This document shows positions 51,201 through 59,482 of a stretch of 64,000 bases of DNA, in pieces. This stretch comes from Dicaeum eximium. Its lineage: Eukaryota > Chordata > Aves > Passeriformes > Dicaeidae. The notes under the pieces are model-generated. The model worked only from the letters and a program-made list of their open reading frames with translations. It did not search any database and was not told where the DNA came from. Within the stretch, counting starts at the first letter, position 1. Each line of letters opens with the position of its first letter. Made by a program: the position numbers and the translations under genes. Location of the stretch: positions 3,100,453-3,164,452 of the forward strand of contig VWZP01005658.1 in the NCBI GenBank assembly GCA_013396995.1, in the 5' to 3' direction.

Positions 51201-54200
51201 ACACAACAAAACAAACAACAAACTGAAAGGCTTCAAAATTCTTCCACGATACAAAGAGATGTCTGTGGGAGTTCTGGATGAACAGTCACAGCACCAACCA
51301 ATTTATCCAGTCTACATTGGCCATTAGCCAGTTCAATCTGAAATGGTCCAAAATAAACCAGAATTAGCTCAAGCAAAAACAAGCCTAATTTAAATAGTGT
51401 TCCATCTGCAGGCATTTTGCTATCTACACCTAGGCACAAGCTGTCCACAGAAGAAGCTCAAACTATTTCCAGAATTCTGAGCCATATAAAAAACTGCTGG
51501 TAAAAAAAAAAAAAAAACAAACCAAGAAACTAAGTTTATTAAGTAAACAGCTTCCTAGAAATTACTTGCCTAGTTACAGTAAGCAGACCAGACATTTCCT
51601 TTCCCCACCCCCAAGATTAATATCCCAAATGCTTCACAATGAATATAATAAAAAACACTTGAAGAAGAAAGGAAGTTCATGACATTTGTCTTTTCCAAAC
51701 TTACAGCTACATTGATCAGTGTTTGAATTGCAAACGAGGATTTCTGGAAATGAAAAAGCTCATTAGAATTAAAATATAATGCTAGAATCAGCAAACTGTT
51801 TTTTTCTCTCCTGCCTGGAATCAGTTCCACCAGCCTTAAACAAATATGTACTTGGGATTTTGGGCTTCAGGAACTTGGGAGGCCTTAAATCCTGTGATTT
51901 TTCATGGGAAAAAATATTATGGCTTTTGCACTTCGACACACATGGTCCTCTGTACTCTCTCACCCGTGCCAGCAGACAGCCTGCCCCTCCAGAGAGTAAA
52001 TTAGGATGGAGAAAAATTTGAGCTAGACCTTTGTACCAATGTGATAATAAATTTGCATATTTGACCACATAGGAAGAAAATAGTTATGAATTAGGACAAT
52101 AAATTCAGAAATGAAGAAATGTTTGATTCATCTGTGCTTTAGCACAGAACAAAATCTTTGAAATTAAACTTTAAAGGTTTCAGTTCTTGTGTCATTAGTA
52201 GGATAACACTATGAAGAAACATATGATGTATTTACTTTTAGATAGATACTATTTCTACTTAGCAAATGCAAAATTGAACAAGTCAATAAAAAAAGAAATT
52301 CAAAAACTAGATGTGTATCTCCAAAGAAATTCAAAAACTAGATGTGTATCTCCAAACTAGGTAACTCTTACAGACCTAAGCATGCAAAAAAAATATTCAG
52401 CATACTAAGCATCCCTTATAATGCTTATTTATAAATTAGTGAAAATCATTTAGATTTTTTGCTTTCTAGGTATTTCTTTTACTCATCACAAGAGGTAAAA
52501 TTGGAACAGAAAATTAAGTAGCATATTTGAATTTGCTATCAGTTTAATAGGCTACTCCAGCTTTCCCAAAGTGTTCACTTATGCAAAACAACAAATTAAC
52601 TTCCCATAAATTGCCAGTGTCCAGCCACTTTGCCCTGTGATGACGTCTGCTGTGCAAATCCTGCCAAGCTCCTGCCTTGAAAAAGTGCCCCTGAATTTCT
52701 TCAACTGTCAAATTTTAAATAAATAAAGCGGGTTAAAAGCTGAAAGAGAATTCTGGAGCAGACATTCCAGCGTGACGTGGTAACGCAGCGTGGGTGAACT
52801 CATACATGGCTCTGTCCAAGCTCACACTGAGCCACTCTCTCCAAGGCTGCCTGTCAGCCACTGGAGCTTCCTGACCCTGACTCCAGACCTGGCCCACGCC
52901 TTCCTGGCAGTGATTATTTCAGAGCTGTGACCCTGCTCTGGCTAGCATCAGCGTGGAGGAGCCTGGTGTCTGCTGCAAGCTGGGTTCTGAGCTACCCTGA
53001 TCATGCTGTTGTCACAGGAGGAAAATAAGAGGAAGAGAAAAAGCAGGGAAGCAATAGAGAAAGTGTGTTTTGGACACGTTTGAGCTCCATGCTTTCTGTG
53101 ACAGGAGAAGGCTGTCTGGCCTCCAGGGAGGATGTTCAAGCATAGCTGTGCTATGAGCTTTAATCTGGCAGCAGCACTGTCTCTGCATCCTTCAATCACA
53201 CAGACCGGGCTACATCTCACACCAAGGCTCTCGTTTCACTTCCCTAACACGGAGAAGTTCTCCTGTTAAATGCTTTCCTCAGGGAGCCATTTCCCAGCTT
53301 CCTCCATATCACTGTTACTTCACGGAACAAGACCTTGCCTCTGGTCCCTGCTGGACACTTTGGAGCTGTTTCTGCTCCCCCTCCCATCCACGCTCCAGCC
53401 TGCAGCCACATCCTGCTCTCACCACAGCTGAGCAGGGAGAGGACACATGCTTGCCCAAAAGCCTGTCAGCTCCCAGCAACATTTTTTTACCCCCTCGAGG
53501 CGGCAGAACTATGAACAACTCTTACATCTGTAAATCTGTTAAAAAGTAACGCTTGCTCCAAAAGCATTTTTATGAATGAAGAAAAAACGACGCAAGCTCT
53601 CTCAAATAAAACAGCCAAGAACAAAACATCATGCAACTTTCAGCATGTCACTGCAGCTACTTCTGCATGTCTACCCTAAAACATAAAGACAAGAAGCCAG
53701 GTTTGCTCACCATTCAACAAACAGCACGACCAAGTCCTCTTGATCAGCATAGCTCTCAATGCCTTCTTTCAGCAGCCGAACTTTCTGCCCTCCGCCAATA
53801 GAGTTGGGCAGCTCACCACCTTTCCACTCCTCACCTTTTCCAAGAACCTGGAATAAGAGGGGGGAAGAAAAGCACTTTTTGCTAGTACCCAAACCCCTGA
53901 GGCTTTTTTAAAGCAGCCCCTTATTGAAAACAGATGCTAAAGCAGAAGCAACACATTAAAGCATAGAAAGCCAGCACTTCCAGCATCGTAGGTTTTCCAT
54001 GTCTGAAGCAACATTCAGCACAATGACATCACTGCAAAAACATGAGAGAGACATTTCTTGAGCAAATAAGAATCAAGCAATTGCCTGCTACTGCCATTTA
54101 CTCAAATGTGTCTCCTTCAGAAAAAAAAATAGGAAAAAAAAGCTAAGGATTGTTTCAAAATTTGTATTTGAAAAACATTCTGAATGAGACTTTTAAAATT

Positions 54201-55391
54201 CAGTAACATCCCTTTAGGAACAGGAGGCATAAAAGACCTTCGTGGCTAAGGATATAACTAATTCAAATTTCAAGTTTTTTGTACAAAAAGGGAAGGATAG
54301 GTTTTCCAGTACACAGCTCACTGCTAAAACTCAGTTAAACATAAAACTCCTCCCCAGCCAAGCACTATAGCAGATTACATGTCAAAAAAGGGAAAAAAAA
54401 ATAGCTCTTTTATGTGTTTTGAACATGTTTTTGGAACATACAAAGCCTGGAAGAGCTACATGGTATCACGTTTTGGACAAATCTGCAAAGCTAAAAGATG
54501 TATCCAGAGCTCAGGCTGCTCAGGTGCTCCAGTACTGCTTTATCATATTAGGAAAGGTTCTCTCAGTCCTCTAAATTCAGTGGTGGAAGTCAAAGACCCA
54601 AATAATCTCCTATTTATAGTGCAGGCACTGTGGTAAGTAAGCAGAAAAATTTCATAACATCATTGAATTCCTGGATTTTCTCTTGGCAGAACCAACTTGT
54701 GGGGAAAGTTTAGAAGGTTGGTGGCCTCCCTCTTTCCCAAGGTCATGCAGAGGCCACCCTAAGAATGTGACATAGGGAGTCATGGAGCAAGGCAGAAAAG
54801 GCTGGAAAGAATGACAGAAAGGCACTGTCCTCTCAGAAATTACAGGTTCCTGGGCAACACAGAGGAATTTTCAGTTGTGACCCTCCCTCCTTCCCTGCAG
54901 CAGTGTTCCAGCCTTGCTTAAGGAAGGAGATCCAAAGCCCTTGAGTGCAGTACAGCTCCCAGAAGTGTTCATACAAACAAAATCAGCCACACTGAAAAAC
55001 GAGGCTCTGTGATAAAGTGTGACAGAACCTGTGAGTGAGGAGGAGGATGCTGACCATGGTAAGTACAGACCTTTAAAGCAGCTCCTAAGGCAGTGGAAGC
55101 ACCTCCCTCCCATGGCAGCTCAGAGGGGCATCAGCAGGTAAGCAACAGGGAGAGCACCAAGTGTCTTTCCTGCCCCCAGCTCTGCTGTTGTTCCCCTCTG
55201 TCCCAGCACACAGTGAAGCTAAGGCAAGGTCAGCTACCATTCACTGGCTCTGTTTTACAGCGTGGACAGCAAGAATATTTGGTACAGAACACACAATACC
55301 TTTACTGTGTAGTTGAAATGCTTTGCAGTTCGCATGAAACGGTGAAAGCCATCGGTTTCTTTAGTTGCTACAGTAAAGACTAGGAGTTTAT
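21088..55391 (-). CDS. PLOD2: PLOD2, lysyl hydroxylase 2, exons 2-19 (5'-partial spliced gene)
   Basis: Encodes the ER collagen lysyl hydroxylase that uses Fe(II), 2-oxoglutarate, O2 and ascorbate to make 5-hydroxylysine, mainly in collagen telopeptides, which sets the type of collagen cross-link. Nineteen coding blocks, including cassette exon 13A, join in one open frame of 721 residues plus a split first codon. The order is an N-terminal glycosyltransferase-like domain, an accessory domain and a C-terminal dioxygenase domain. Iron ligands are seen in R-P-H-H-D (exon 18) and T-H-L-H-E-G (exon 19), and the 2-oxoglutarate arginine in G-T-R-Y (exon 19). Phrases such as S-P-D-R-Q-R-S-L and E-S-P-R-K-G-W-S-F fit PLOD2 rather than PLOD1 or PLOD3, as does exon 13A. 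Exon 1 (signal peptide and start) is missing and inferred beyond the right edge. All introns are GT-AG except intron 4 (GC-AG). Assignment rests on recalled family sequence, not a search. Confidence 0.97.
22295..22420 (-). CDS. PLOD2: PLOD2 exon 18 (first two iron ligands)
   Basis: 126-bp, phase-0 exon (acceptor TTGCAG, donor GTAAGT) encoding G-Y-A-L-L-N-F-V-V-K-Y-S-P-D through V-G-E-D-F-Q. R-P-H-H-D-S-S-T-F holds the H-x-D pair that binds catalytic Fe(II), placed at His666 and Asp668 in LH2a numbering if exon 1 gives 37 residues. The catalytic pair is intact. Confidence 0.98.
22650..22796 (-). CDS. PLOD2: PLOD2 exon 17
   Basis: 147-bp, phase-0 exon (acceptor CATCAG, donor GTATGG) encoding [20 protein letters not shown] through [14 protein letters not shown] is a dioxygenase-domain signature of lysyl hydroxylases. 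The following intron is short (229 bp). Confidence 0.97.
23496..23690 (+). mobile_element. Partial ERV-type LTR in PLOD2 intron 16
   Basis: Starts TGCACTGGGTTTATGTGGCA and runs through GTGAGAAGCTGCTGGAA and GGCCAAGGCTGAGCCCA, a text I recognise as an abundant avian LTR beginning TGTGCTGGGTTT. Only the 5' portion is clear; the right limit is approximate and no second end was found. It is antisense to PLOD2 and lies between exons 16 and 17. Confidence 0.6.
24053..24157 (-). CDS. PLOD2: PLOD2 exon 16
   Basis: 105-bp, phase-0 exon (acceptor TTGTAG, donor GTAAGT) encoding P-C-P-D-V-F-W-F-P-I-F-S through W-S-G-G-K-H-Q. P-C-P-D-V and C-D-E-L-V-E-E-M-E-H are fixed family blocks at the start of the dioxygenase domain. 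The last residue before exon 17 is Gln where I recall His in human LH2. Confidence 0.96.
24635..24700 (-). CDS. PLOD2: PLOD2 exon 15
   Basis: 66-bp, 22-codon, phase-0 exon (acceptor TTTTAG, donor GTATAA) encoding D-W-K-E-T-Y-I-N-P-N-Y-S-K-I-F through N-I-V-E-Q. It leads into the dioxygenase domain. The small size is normal for this exon; splice signals, phase and the PLOD2-like text support it. Confidence 0.96.
25105..25218 (-). CDS. PLOD2: PLOD2 exon 14
   Basis: 114-bp, phase-0 exon (acceptor TATAG, donor GTATGC) encoding G-V-F-M-Y-I-T-N-R-H-E-F-G-R through F-E-N-P-V. It carries the sequon N-T-S in Y-N-T-S-H-Y-N-N. It ends the accessory domain and is the downstream partner for exon 13 or 13A. 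Confidence 0.97.
26532..26547 (-). promoter_or_regulatory. U-rich tract just downstream of the exon 13A donor
   Basis: On the transcript strand, 13 of 16 bases are T, beginning a few bases after the weak GTGTTG donor of exon 13A. This is the classic context in which TIA-1/TIAL1 proteins help U1 snRNP use a weak 5' splice site. TIA proteins are recalled to have been linked to this exon in human cells; binding here is inferred. Confidence 0.55.
26555..26617 (-). CDS. PLOD2: PLOD2 alternative cassette exon 13A (LH2b-specific)
   Basis: A 63-bp, 21-codon block bounded by TTTTAG and GTGTTG, in phase 0 with exons 13 and 14. It encodes a peptide starting T-L-Q-R-E-K-D-S-P and ending A-P-K, matching the recalled human exon 13A peptide in length and at about 16 of 21 positions. 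Inclusion gives the long LH2b isoform and skipping gives LH2a. The donor is weak at +4 to +6 and is followed by a T-rich run, as expected for a regulated exon. Recognised from memory of the human peptide, not by alignment. Confidence 0.92.
26753..26758 (-). promoter_or_regulatory. UGCAUG (RBFOX-type) motif upstream of exon 13A
   Basis: The transcript-strand hexamer TGCATG lies about 135 bases before the exon 13A acceptor. A second copy is at 25418-25423, in the intron between 13A and 14. Fox-2 is recalled as a regulator of exon 13A in human cells. A hexamer can occur by chance, so function is inferred. Confidence 0.45.
27826..27967 (-). CDS. PLOD2: PLOD2 exon 13
   Basis: 142-bp exon (acceptor CAACAG, donor GTAAGG) encoding G-V-W-N-I-P-Y-M-A-N through C-R-N-A-R-E-M. 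L-D-P-D-M-A-L-C is conserved in the accessory domain. It ends in phase 0, so it can join exon 13A (long form) or exon 14 (short form) without a frame change. Confidence 0.97.
29165..29290 (-). CDS. PLOD2: PLOD2 exon 12
   Basis: 126-bp exon (acceptor TCACAG, donor GTAAGT) encoding K-I-I-A-P-L-V-T-R-H-G-K through D-I-V-Q-G-N-R plus two bases of Val. W-S-N-F-W-G-A-L-S-P-D-G-Y-Y-A-R is one of the most conserved LH blocks and lies in the accessory domain. An overlapping frame of 67 codons on the same strand is a shadow. Confidence 0.97.
29553..29657 (-). CDS. PLOD2: PLOD2 exon 11
   Basis: 105-bp exon (acceptor TTTTAG, donor GTATAG) encoding D-L-C-R-Q-D-K-A-C-E-Y-Y through I-L-I-E-Q-N plus two bases of Arg. 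It contains S-I-D-A-D-V-V-L-T-N-P, the D-x-D-like turn of the accessory domain. It begins with the last base of Met split from exon 10. Confidence 0.96.
29658..35714 (-). other. PLOD2 intron 10 (6.1 kb)
   Basis: The longest complete intron in the window. AT-rich, with no recognised transposon, nested gene or RNA gene. A single unresolved base (32889) sits at the end of a T run. Confidence 0.75.
35715..35836 (-). CDS. PLOD2: PLOD2 exon 10
   Basis: 122-bp exon (acceptor TTACAG, donor GTAGGT) encoding E-V-Y-H-E-K through N-L-S-Q-A-E-A-R-N-M-G plus two bases of Met. I-V-G-P-E-E-N-L-S is the recalled PLOD2 form of this segment and carries an N-L-S sequon. Accessory domain. Confidence 0.96.
36728..36808 (-). 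mobile_element. Short CR1 LINE fragment, PLOD2 intron 9
   Basis: AATCACAGAATGATTTGGGT, then TTGGAAGGGACTTGAAATAT, and CCATGGGCAGGGACA are the reverse complement of the CR1 3' end. Only about 80 bp remains. It has the same orientation as PLOD2. Confidence 0.88.
37121..37246 (-). CDS. PLOD2: PLOD2 exon 9
   Basis: 126-bp, phase-0 exon (acceptor TTTTAG, donor GTAAGT) encoding E-Y-P-R-V-K-I-G-V-F-I-E-Q-P-T-P-F through F-I-H-N-N. I-G-V-F-I-E-Q-P-T-P-F begins the second glycosyltransferase-like (accessory) domain and is nearly invariant in LH1 to LH3. Confidence 0.96.
40996..41097 (-). CDS. PLOD2: PLOD2 exon 8
   Basis: 102-bp, phase-0 exon (acceptor TATCAG, donor GTAAGA) encoding I-H-L-N-Y-L-G-N-Y-I-P-N-A-W through L-D-L-S-A-V-K. 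It forms the link between the first glycosyltransferase-like domain and the accessory domain. The C-S-V-C pair is the usual cysteine pair of this segment in LH proteins. Confidence 0.95.
42852..42949 (-). CDS. PLOD2: PLOD2 exon 7
   Basis: 98-bp exon (acceptor TTCCAG, donor GTAAGT) encoding E-V-L-L-K-F-E-E-G-R through H-G-N-G-P-T-K. The His in I-H-G-N-G-P-T-K corresponds to the third metal ligand of the LH3 glycosyltransferase site. This exon closes the N-terminal domain. Confidence 0.95.
43752..43815 (-). CDS. PLOD2: PLOD2 exon 6
   Basis: Short 64-bp exon (acceptor TTTCAG, donor GTAAGT) encoding E-R-I-N-I-T-L-D-H-K-C-T-I-F-Q-T-L-N-G-A-V plus one base of Asp. N-I-T is an N-glycosylation sequon. 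It lies late in the N-terminal glycosyltransferase-like domain. It is too short to stand out as an open frame and is supported by its splice sites, phase and family match. Confidence 0.95.
44660..45013 (+). mobile_element. CR1 LINE 3' fragment, PLOD2 intron 5
   Basis: Decayed CR1 3' end: GCTGCACCAGGGGAGGTTCAG, then GACATTAGGAAGCATTTCTTT, then GACTAGATGATCACTGCAGG and CCCTTTCAACAC, ending in a degenerate ATTCTATG-like tail. CR1 is the main LINE of birds. Divergence is high and the fragment is truncated at the 5' side, as usual. The left limit is approximate. Confidence 0.88.
45745..45857 (-). CDS. PLOD2: PLOD2 exon 5
   Basis: 113-bp exon (acceptor TTGCAG, donor GTAGGT) encoding G-F-I-G-Y-A-P-Y-I-N-R-I-V-Q-Q-W through V-D-P-L-A-R. 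D-N-D-D-D-Q-L-F-Y is the poly-aspartate loop of the glycosyltransferase-like domain. The first two bases complete the glycine codon started in exon 4, which fixes the GC splice site there. Confidence 0.96.
46513..47610 (+). mobile_element. ERV LTR element with PBS, antisense in PLOD2 intron 4
   Basis: Begins TGTCATGGTTT and ends AAACCAGCACA (imperfect inverted ends), flanked on both sides by GTAAG (46508-46512 and 47611-47615), a 5-bp target duplication. The 5' part is GC-rich, and AATAAA at 47378-47383 is a plus-strand poly(A) signal. An inner end-like sequence, AAACCACTACA, stops at 47568. Starting at 47574 there are 24 bases that match, from memory, the complement of the tRNA-Val 3' end, a retroviral primer-binding site. 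A 147-base assembly gap (46918-47064) lies inside, so true length is unknown. No retroviral gene is present, and the long open frame across the gap is not a gene. Confidence 0.82.
46918..47064. other. Assembly gap of 147 N
   Basis: A run of N inside the GC-rich part of the LTR element in intron 4. The gap length may be a placeholder. It does not interrupt a PLOD2 exon. A separate single N sits at 32889 in intron 10, next to a T run. Confidence 1.
48069..48232 (-). CDS. PLOD2: PLOD2 exon 4, followed by a GC donor
   Basis: 164-bp exon (acceptor TTTAAG) encoding Y-D-V-I-F-A-G-G-P-E-E through F-L-N-S-G, plus one base of the next Gly. It holds the core of the glycosyltransferase-like domain, including V-V-F-A-A-D-G and W-P-D-K. 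The acidic metal motif at the exon 3/4 join is E-x-x-D; LH3, the member with strong glycosyltransferase activity, is recalled to have D-x-x-D. The 3' splice donor reads GAG|GCAAGT, a GC donor. No GT site nearby keeps the frame into exon 5. Confidence 0.95.
49076..49217 (-). mobile_element. CR1 LINE fragment, PLOD2 intron 3
   Basis: CCCACCATGGGCAGGGATGC, then GCTCAAAGCCCCATCCAATC, and CTCTGGGTGACCTGTGCCAA match the reverse complement of the avian CR1 3' region. The fragment is partial; similar GC-rich sequence to its left (48880-49075) is not clearly CR1. Confidence 0.85.
52292..52353. repeat. Two-copy 31-bp tandem duplication, PLOD2 intron 3
   Basis: The 31-bp unit starting AAAGAAATTCAAAAACTAGA is present twice in a row with no mismatch, suggesting a recent local duplication. 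It contains no splice or coding signal that I can see. Confidence 0.93.
53711..53847 (-). CDS. PLOD2: PLOD2 exon 3
   Basis: 137-bp exon (acceptor TTCCAG, donor GTGAGC) encoding V-L-G-K-G-E-E-W through L-F-V-E plus two bases of the next codon. It continues the glycosyltransferase-like domain, with G-E-E-W-K-G-G and S-I-G-G-G-Q-K-V-R typical of the family. The last codon is completed by exon 4 to give Cys, so the metal-site region reads E-C-Y-D. Confidence 0.96.
53848..55299 (-). other. PLOD2 intron 2 (1.45 kb)
   Basis: Noncoding, GT-AG (GTATTG at the exon 2 donor). No recognised repeat or nested feature. Confidence 0.8.
55300..55391 (-). CDS. PLOD2: PLOD2 exon 2
   Basis: 92-bp exon with acceptor CTCAG before 55391 and donor GTATTG after 55300. 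It begins with two bases of a split codon (probably Asp) and encodes 30 residues containing L-L-V-F-T-V-A-T-K-E-T-D-G-F, the first beta strand and nucleotide-sugar loop of the N-terminal glycosyltransferase-like domain. F-N-Y-T near the end is an N-glycosylation sequon. Reading continues into exon 3 at a codon boundary. This is the most 5' coding exon visible. Confidence 0.95.
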
Positions 55392-58300
55392 CTGAGGAAG
55401 AAAAGGAAAGAACATGCATTAATATGCTTTCAGGGCACGGTTTGTAACATAAAATGCAACGAACAGCACTAGCTCAGGGGGCTCTATGACTTTCTGTATC
55501 TCATTCAAAGAGAGGAGGCAAATACGCTGCTTCAGTATAGTGTGAGACATCGCCAAACAACAACTGCTATGGGCAAGCTGCTCTATTTAAAATTATCCTC
55601 TGGAAGACAAAGCAAATAAGCCTACCTACTCTGTAAACAACTACCTGAAGACACAAAAACAAAGCTAGTATGGACGCTGGACTAGAAGAATCTTCAGAAC
55701 AAAAATAACTTACTACTTTTCAGTCTGAGCTAATCCTGCTACATCTTACCACAGGAATGACTGGTGGTAAGAGAACTTCACCCAACCCCAGTAGCTCCCC
55801 TGAAAGCCAAACGTGTGTACTCTTCATAAAAATAAGTCAAAAAACCCAACCAATGAGATCAATCCCCCAACAAACAGCATTTAAGTCCTTGGGCAGAGAC
55901 AAAAGAGCAAGGAGTTTGCTTGGTTGGTTTTTTTATTCAGAGCACACGTACATTACAGCACCACTAATTTTGTCCTCTTACTGCACACAGGCAAGTGACC
56001 ATGCAACCAATTTCCTCTGCACGTTCCAGAGCTTTTAACACAGTTCAAATAGGGTCATGAATTTTCACTAAATAGCTTTCCAATTAAACTACTGAACAAC
56101 ATTTAGAACCCTATGGAATATGCTGCATAATGAAACTAAATAATTTGAAGCTATGAGAAGGCTTTATCCCTATCTAAAATCAAGTATTTCATCAGACCAG
56201 CCTGGATGCCAGAGTACATTGCAGTTTCCCCAATTCAGGCCAAGTTCAAGCAATAGCTGCCCTCTAAACAGAGCCCATGAGATCAGTCCTCACAATACAA
56301 TAAAATTAATCACCTATGATGACTATTCCAGACAGAGGGCCTGTTACTGCATTACTTGCCAAAAAAACTTCCTTTGGTTTTACCTTCCTCAATCCAGTGA
56401 CATCTGCAAGAAGTGTCTGCTATGGAAAACATTCCTATTAACTCTTCAGCCTCGTCCACCACCACAGGCTTAGCAGCCCTCAGACATCCAAGACATCATC
56501 CCAGGTGTATTCAAACCACTCACCACTTCCCAATTTGTTTTATGTGACACCAGCAAAAGTTAACACAGAAGATGATGACCCAGTTCCCACGCTGTAGAAG
56601 AAATGCACCTTGCAGCTTACTCACACAACGCTCTGCAGCCAATACTTCAAGTGTATTGACTCAGGCAGAAATGCTGTCAGAATGCAGACATAGCTGGTAG
56701 AGAAACACAAAACCCCCTGTTCTAATGAAATTCAAGTCTGTGTGAAGTATCCCCAGCAGACAAACTCTGCAGACCAGAGGTGGCACTCGTGGTGTTTCCA
56801 CTGGCACAGGGCTCAGATTCAGCCCCAGTCACCAGAGCACCCTGCCAGGTCTGACAGTGTCTGGCTGCTCCATCCTCACCTGCAGCTCTGCTGCTGCACG
56901 TGGAGTAGAGACAAGCACATGATACCTTCTCTGCTGGTCTCACTTAAGGGTGTTCCTGGCTCAGGTGGTGTTTCTGCAAACTGCAGAACACCTGATCTGC
57001 TTTATGACCCTGCTCCTCCCTAGACACTCCTGGAACAGATGCAACCTTTGAGCCGTGACAGCTCCCTGTGCCCAGTACCTACACCACCAAAACCAACCTG
57101 TGCTCTTGCAATTTTCTCTGACACTGACAAAGTTCCTCAGCTACAGACAACATTTCTACCTGCCCTCCCCACTACACACAACTTTGTGGATTTCTCTCAC
57201 ATCCTGCTATTGCTATTTTTTTTCCTTTATCTTTTTTCCTTGGGTGGAGGTGTCTGGGAGGCATGTCTGTGAACAGGGGGACAATGCACAATCCTCTTCC
57301 TCAAAGGTCCTAGAGACAATTTTAACTGCTGGCTCTACTGAACCAGACTGACATTCCTGCAATACAATATGCAACAAAGAAGAAACTGTAAATATCATAA
57401 ATTCTTCCATCAACTCGAACATTCAAAAATTTTGGAAAGACAGATTTGGAAGATTAATTGCTCCACTTTTTTCCCCCCATTAGTGCTAGCAGACTTTTGT
57501 AGCAAAGAATCAGAAGACAATCCCCCAAGTGTATCTCAAAAGGACAGGAGGATCTCACAGTGCAAGGAGTTCACAGGGACTCACAAGGAGACAGAAACTG
57601 AGCAATAATGGCTCAATACCTTCCACACAGTTTATTATCGAAATCATGCAATTGCAAGCAATCCTACTGAAATCACCACAAAATGAATAAAGAACACTGT
57701 ATCTTAGCCTGTAACTAAAACAGAACTGAAGACACAGGAGGGTTTGCCTCTGTGAAGGTAATTAAGACTACTTTTTTGCAGCACTACATTTTCAGATTAC
57801 AGGGAACTGGAAAAATCTGATCATACCAGAATTGCATCATCAAGCCAACTGGATCCATTACTAAAAGTTTCCTAGGTGACCAGATCACTGACTATAACCA
57901 CAAAACTTGGTTTGAAGTAGGCATATTTCACACCAACACATTGCTAAGAAATGCTAACAGCAAAGATCTCAAAAATCTGTACGTGACAACATGATGTAAA
58001 TGACAAATCATGGGCTGCATCAGATTCCTTCCACAGTTACTAAGTCAAAGAAAGTTTAAACTAACATACAAGTACAGTTTGGCAAGCAAAAAATAATCTA
58101 CTGTTCTTTATGGGATATTGTTACTCTCTCATAATGGAATACACATTTTTCATGTATTTCATGATTCACTATGGAGTCTGGTATGTTACTTGACTTTTGT
58201 GGAACAAGAGGAAAAAGAATAATGTGCCAAATCATAAGAGAGTTCAACCTGAACTATACAAAATGAAGAAGGCTGAGCAGGCAAATAATACAGTTTATAC

Positions 58301-58639
58301 TGATATGAAACGGCAAAAGAGCCTGTAGTGCACCAACAGACAATGAAGCAATCTAAACAGGCTGCCTGAGTGGGGTTTGCAAACAGCCCCAGAACAAAAG
58401 TAAGCTGTTTTAAAGGTACTATTTACATTGGAAATGTTTTAACATGCTTACCCATGGTCTTTTTTTTTTTTAATTAGACTTGAAGTTTAAGAGGCTTTAT
58501 TTCATGTCTTTGTTGCACCACTGACTTTGAAGTGCTGGTGGTGCTTAAATAATTTTTAAAGTGCAGCAAAAGTGTAATTATAGCATTTGAAGTCCCCTCA
58601 GAATTAGAGTTTCTTTACAGAATACTTAGTCTTCACTGG

Positions 58640-58702
58640 GGCCTCTTTTTTTTTGTTTTGGTTTGTTTGGGTTTTGTGGTGGTTTGTTCTTTTTTTTTTT
58701 TA
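58640..58702. repeat. T/G-rich low-complexity tract, PLOD2 intron 1
   Basis: Long T runs alternate with GGTTTG-type words. Read on the minus strand it is an A/C-rich tract such as a decayed poly(A) tail could leave, but no retroposed body is recognisable beside it. Confidence 0.7.
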
Positions 58703-59030
58703 AGCTGTGTCTGACCAAAGAGCAGAGAAACAGGCTTTTATTCTATATATAGTATATATGGAGAGACAATGCAAACTGCAGTAAATTACAGTTACCTTGG
58801 CACATTATAGAAGGGTATTATTAACCAAATGAGGAAAGCAGAACCCTTCTCCTCCAGCTAATAAAATATATTAACCTAGTTCCTGTAGGTTGCTGTGACT
58901 ATATTTAGACGTGACAACTTGCACAGATTCACTGGCAGATTTCCCCTAAAAGTAGCATGGGAGATGTTTGTTTCTTCCAGTGAAAATGAGTGAAGAGAAT
59001 GCTTCTGACCACTACTTCTGTTAATTTCTT

Positions 59031-59125
59031 TTCAACCTTCACTCACTTCGCATCAACCTTCAACTTCACTCACTTCACATAAACCTTCAACTTCACTCAC
59101 TTCACATAAACTTCATTCACTTTGA
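59031..59125. repeat. Short minisatellite, PLOD2 intron 1
   Basis: About three copies of a 26-27-bp unit built on CAACTTCACTCACTTCACAT, with small differences between copies and a decayed final copy. Noncoding. Confidence 0.85.
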
Positions 59126-59432
59126 AAAATTTATTCCTTCCTTACATTTAGGTACAACAACATCTTGGAATACTTATCCCGTTTGTGCATAGCAAAATGG
59201 ATACAGTGACATCCATGATCTCCCAGGAATGCCAATGTGAATCACAACACTCCCAAGGCAGTAAGTTGATCCAGTGTCATTTCCATTTCAGGATGTGCTC
59301 AGCTATTTCAGCTGCTGCCACCCACGGTGTCCCTGGGCACACAGCAGGTCTGGCCCTGTGGGTGCCAAGGTTCAGGGCTGCACCAGAGCCCTGCGTGCAC
59401 AGAGAGGCTGAGTGAGTGCCCAGAGCCCCCAG

Positions 59433-59482
59433 CAGCTGTCCCATCCCTGTCTCCAGCTGTCCCATCCCTGTCTCCAGCTGTG
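59433..59482. repeat. 21-bp tandem repeat, PLOD2 intron 1
   Basis: The unit CAGCTGTCCCATCCCTGTCT plus one base is present twice exactly, followed by a partial third copy (CAGCTGTG). It lies in a locally GC-richer stretch (about 59300-59900) without coding support. Confidence 0.88.

Larger units (their letters stand above)
48233..53710 (-). other. PLOD2 intron 3 (5.5 kb)
   Basis: Contains the CR1 fragment (49076-49217), the 31-bp tandem duplication (52292-52353) and a 16-base A run near 51500. A plus-strand frame of 166 codons (49463-49963) has no family resemblance and is treated as chance. Confidence 0.75.
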
